DNA of 6,366 nt, from contig JALSQJ010000255.1 of the NCBI GenBank assembly GCA_026985495.1, positions 1-6,366 on the forward strand, read 5' to 3'. The notes under the pieces are model-generated. The model searched no databases. It was not told the DNA's origin and was given only the letters and a program-made list of their open reading frames with translations. The position numbers and the translations under genes were made by a program. Below, one piece after another: positions 6,188-6,366 of this stretch; within the stretch, counting starts at the first letter, position 1; each line of letters starts with the position of its first letter. Source of the DNA: Campylobacteraceae bacterium (GTDB lineage: Bacteria > Campylobacterota > Campylobacteria > Campylobacterales > Sulfurovaceae).

Positions 6188-6228
6188 GTAGGTCAAAGTA
6201 GAGACACCCCGACCTATAATGTCCCTAC
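6188..6228. repeat. Small element of interleaved inverted repeats (REP/MITE-like)
   Basis: The 41-bp stretch starts with GTAGG and ends with CCTAC. It holds two interleaved inverted repeats: TAGGTC (6189-6194) with GACCTA (6211-6216), and GTAGAGACA (6198-6206) with TGTCCCTAC (6220-6228), the latter with one mismatch. It is richer in G and C than its surroundings. GTAGGGACA...TGTCCCTAC and GTAGGTC...GACCTAC arms look like the short palindromic intergenic repeats of many bacterial genomes. Only one copy is in the window, so repetition is inferred. It begins 16 bp after the ribE stop and could also act on the ribE mRNA 3' end. Confidence 0.5.
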
Positions 6229-6365
6229 AAAAACAAACCTACTTCATTTTTTCTATCTACAGCCATTTTTAAAGCAGAAACAACCTCTGGTACAAGTTGA
6301 ATTTCATCTATGACACAAGGTTTTTTTGAAAGCTGTTTTATGAAGTTTATGGGGTCATTTTGAGC
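6225..6365 (-). pseudogene. Truncated AAA-type ATPase of the DUF4143 family (3'-broken remnant; 5' part off window)
   Basis: The minus strand, entering from the right edge, has an open frame of 46 codons ending at TAG (6225-6227). It contains DPINFI (5-10 of the fragment), VIDEIQLVPEVVSALK (18-33) and MAVDRKNEVGLFL (34-46). This is the Walker B region (IDEIQ, residues 19-23) of the AAA_14/DUF4143 ATPases found in many bacteria and archaea, often several copies per genome, of poorly known role. The family normally continues as GRFLLTGS, followed by some 250 more residues including the DUF4143 domain. Here translation stops right after the FL, inside the repeat element, and ribE occupies the DNA beyond. 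The protein would lack the sensor-1 LTGS and all of its C-terminal half, so the gene is almost certainly dead. The Walker A part would lie outside the window. The family call rests on one short but characteristic motif. Confidence 0.68.
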
Positions 6366-6366
6366 C

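Noticed and set aside
6321..6327. T7 tract as the cause of a frameshift in the ATPase remnant
   Set aside because: The recognisable DPINFI and VIDEIQ motifs on either side are in the same frame, so there is no shift here; the break is at the TAG at 6225-6227.
1..6366. tRNA, rRNA, CRISPR array, defence island or intact transposase
   Set aside because: Gaps between genes are all under 80 bp except the 195-bp tail. None holds a tRNA-like fold that I can see, regularly spaced repeats or transposase motifs.

Overview
The window is AT-rich DNA with short gaps and frequent strand switches. The protein sequences look like Campylobacterota (the former Epsilonproteobacteria), probably a free-living, Sulfurovum/Sulfurimonas- or Arcobacter-like member. 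This rests on the long QueD, the small c-type cytochrome lipoprotein, the MnmG and RsmE motif variants and the overall base composition. It is a judgement from memory of these families, not a search result.

Layout: (1) 2-541 (+), the 3' part of queD (queuosine precursor synthesis), cut by the window edge. (2) 579-1220 (+), a lipoprotein with three parts: a KCGEGKCG cysteine motif, an alanine-rich helical tether built of 11-residue repeats, and a C-terminal mono-haem cytochrome c domain. A perfect 12-bp hairpin at 1231-1262 separates it from (3) moeA (molybdenum cofactor insertion), 1265-2482 on the minus strand. A 77-bp divergent promoter region follows. (4) 2560-2961 (+), a four-helix membrane protein of unknown function with a TTG start, placed 4 bp before (5) rsmE (16S rRNA m3U1498 methyltransferase), 2966-3634. 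rsmE overlaps by 8 bp, tail to tail, with (6) mnmG (tRNA wobble-uridine modification), 3627-5495 on the minus strand. A 58-bp gap with two facing -10 boxes leads to (7) ribE (riboflavin synthase), 5554-6171 (+). (8) The last 195 bp hold a small element of interleaved inverted repeats (6188-6228) and, on the minus strand, the stump of an AAA/DUF4143-type ATPase gene. That reading frame stops inside the element, just before the expected LTGS motif.

Most genes are housekeeping: RNA modification (queD, rsmE, mnmG) and cofactor synthesis (moeA, ribE). They do not form one operon; only the membrane protein and rsmE look co-transcribed. The parts most worth a second look are the cytochrome lipoprotein, whose EGKCG motif resembles the modified motif of HvfA-type copper-binding peptides, and the repeat element sitting at the break of the ATPase gene. 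I found no clear new multi-gene system, rRNA, tRNA, CRISPR array or intact mobile element.
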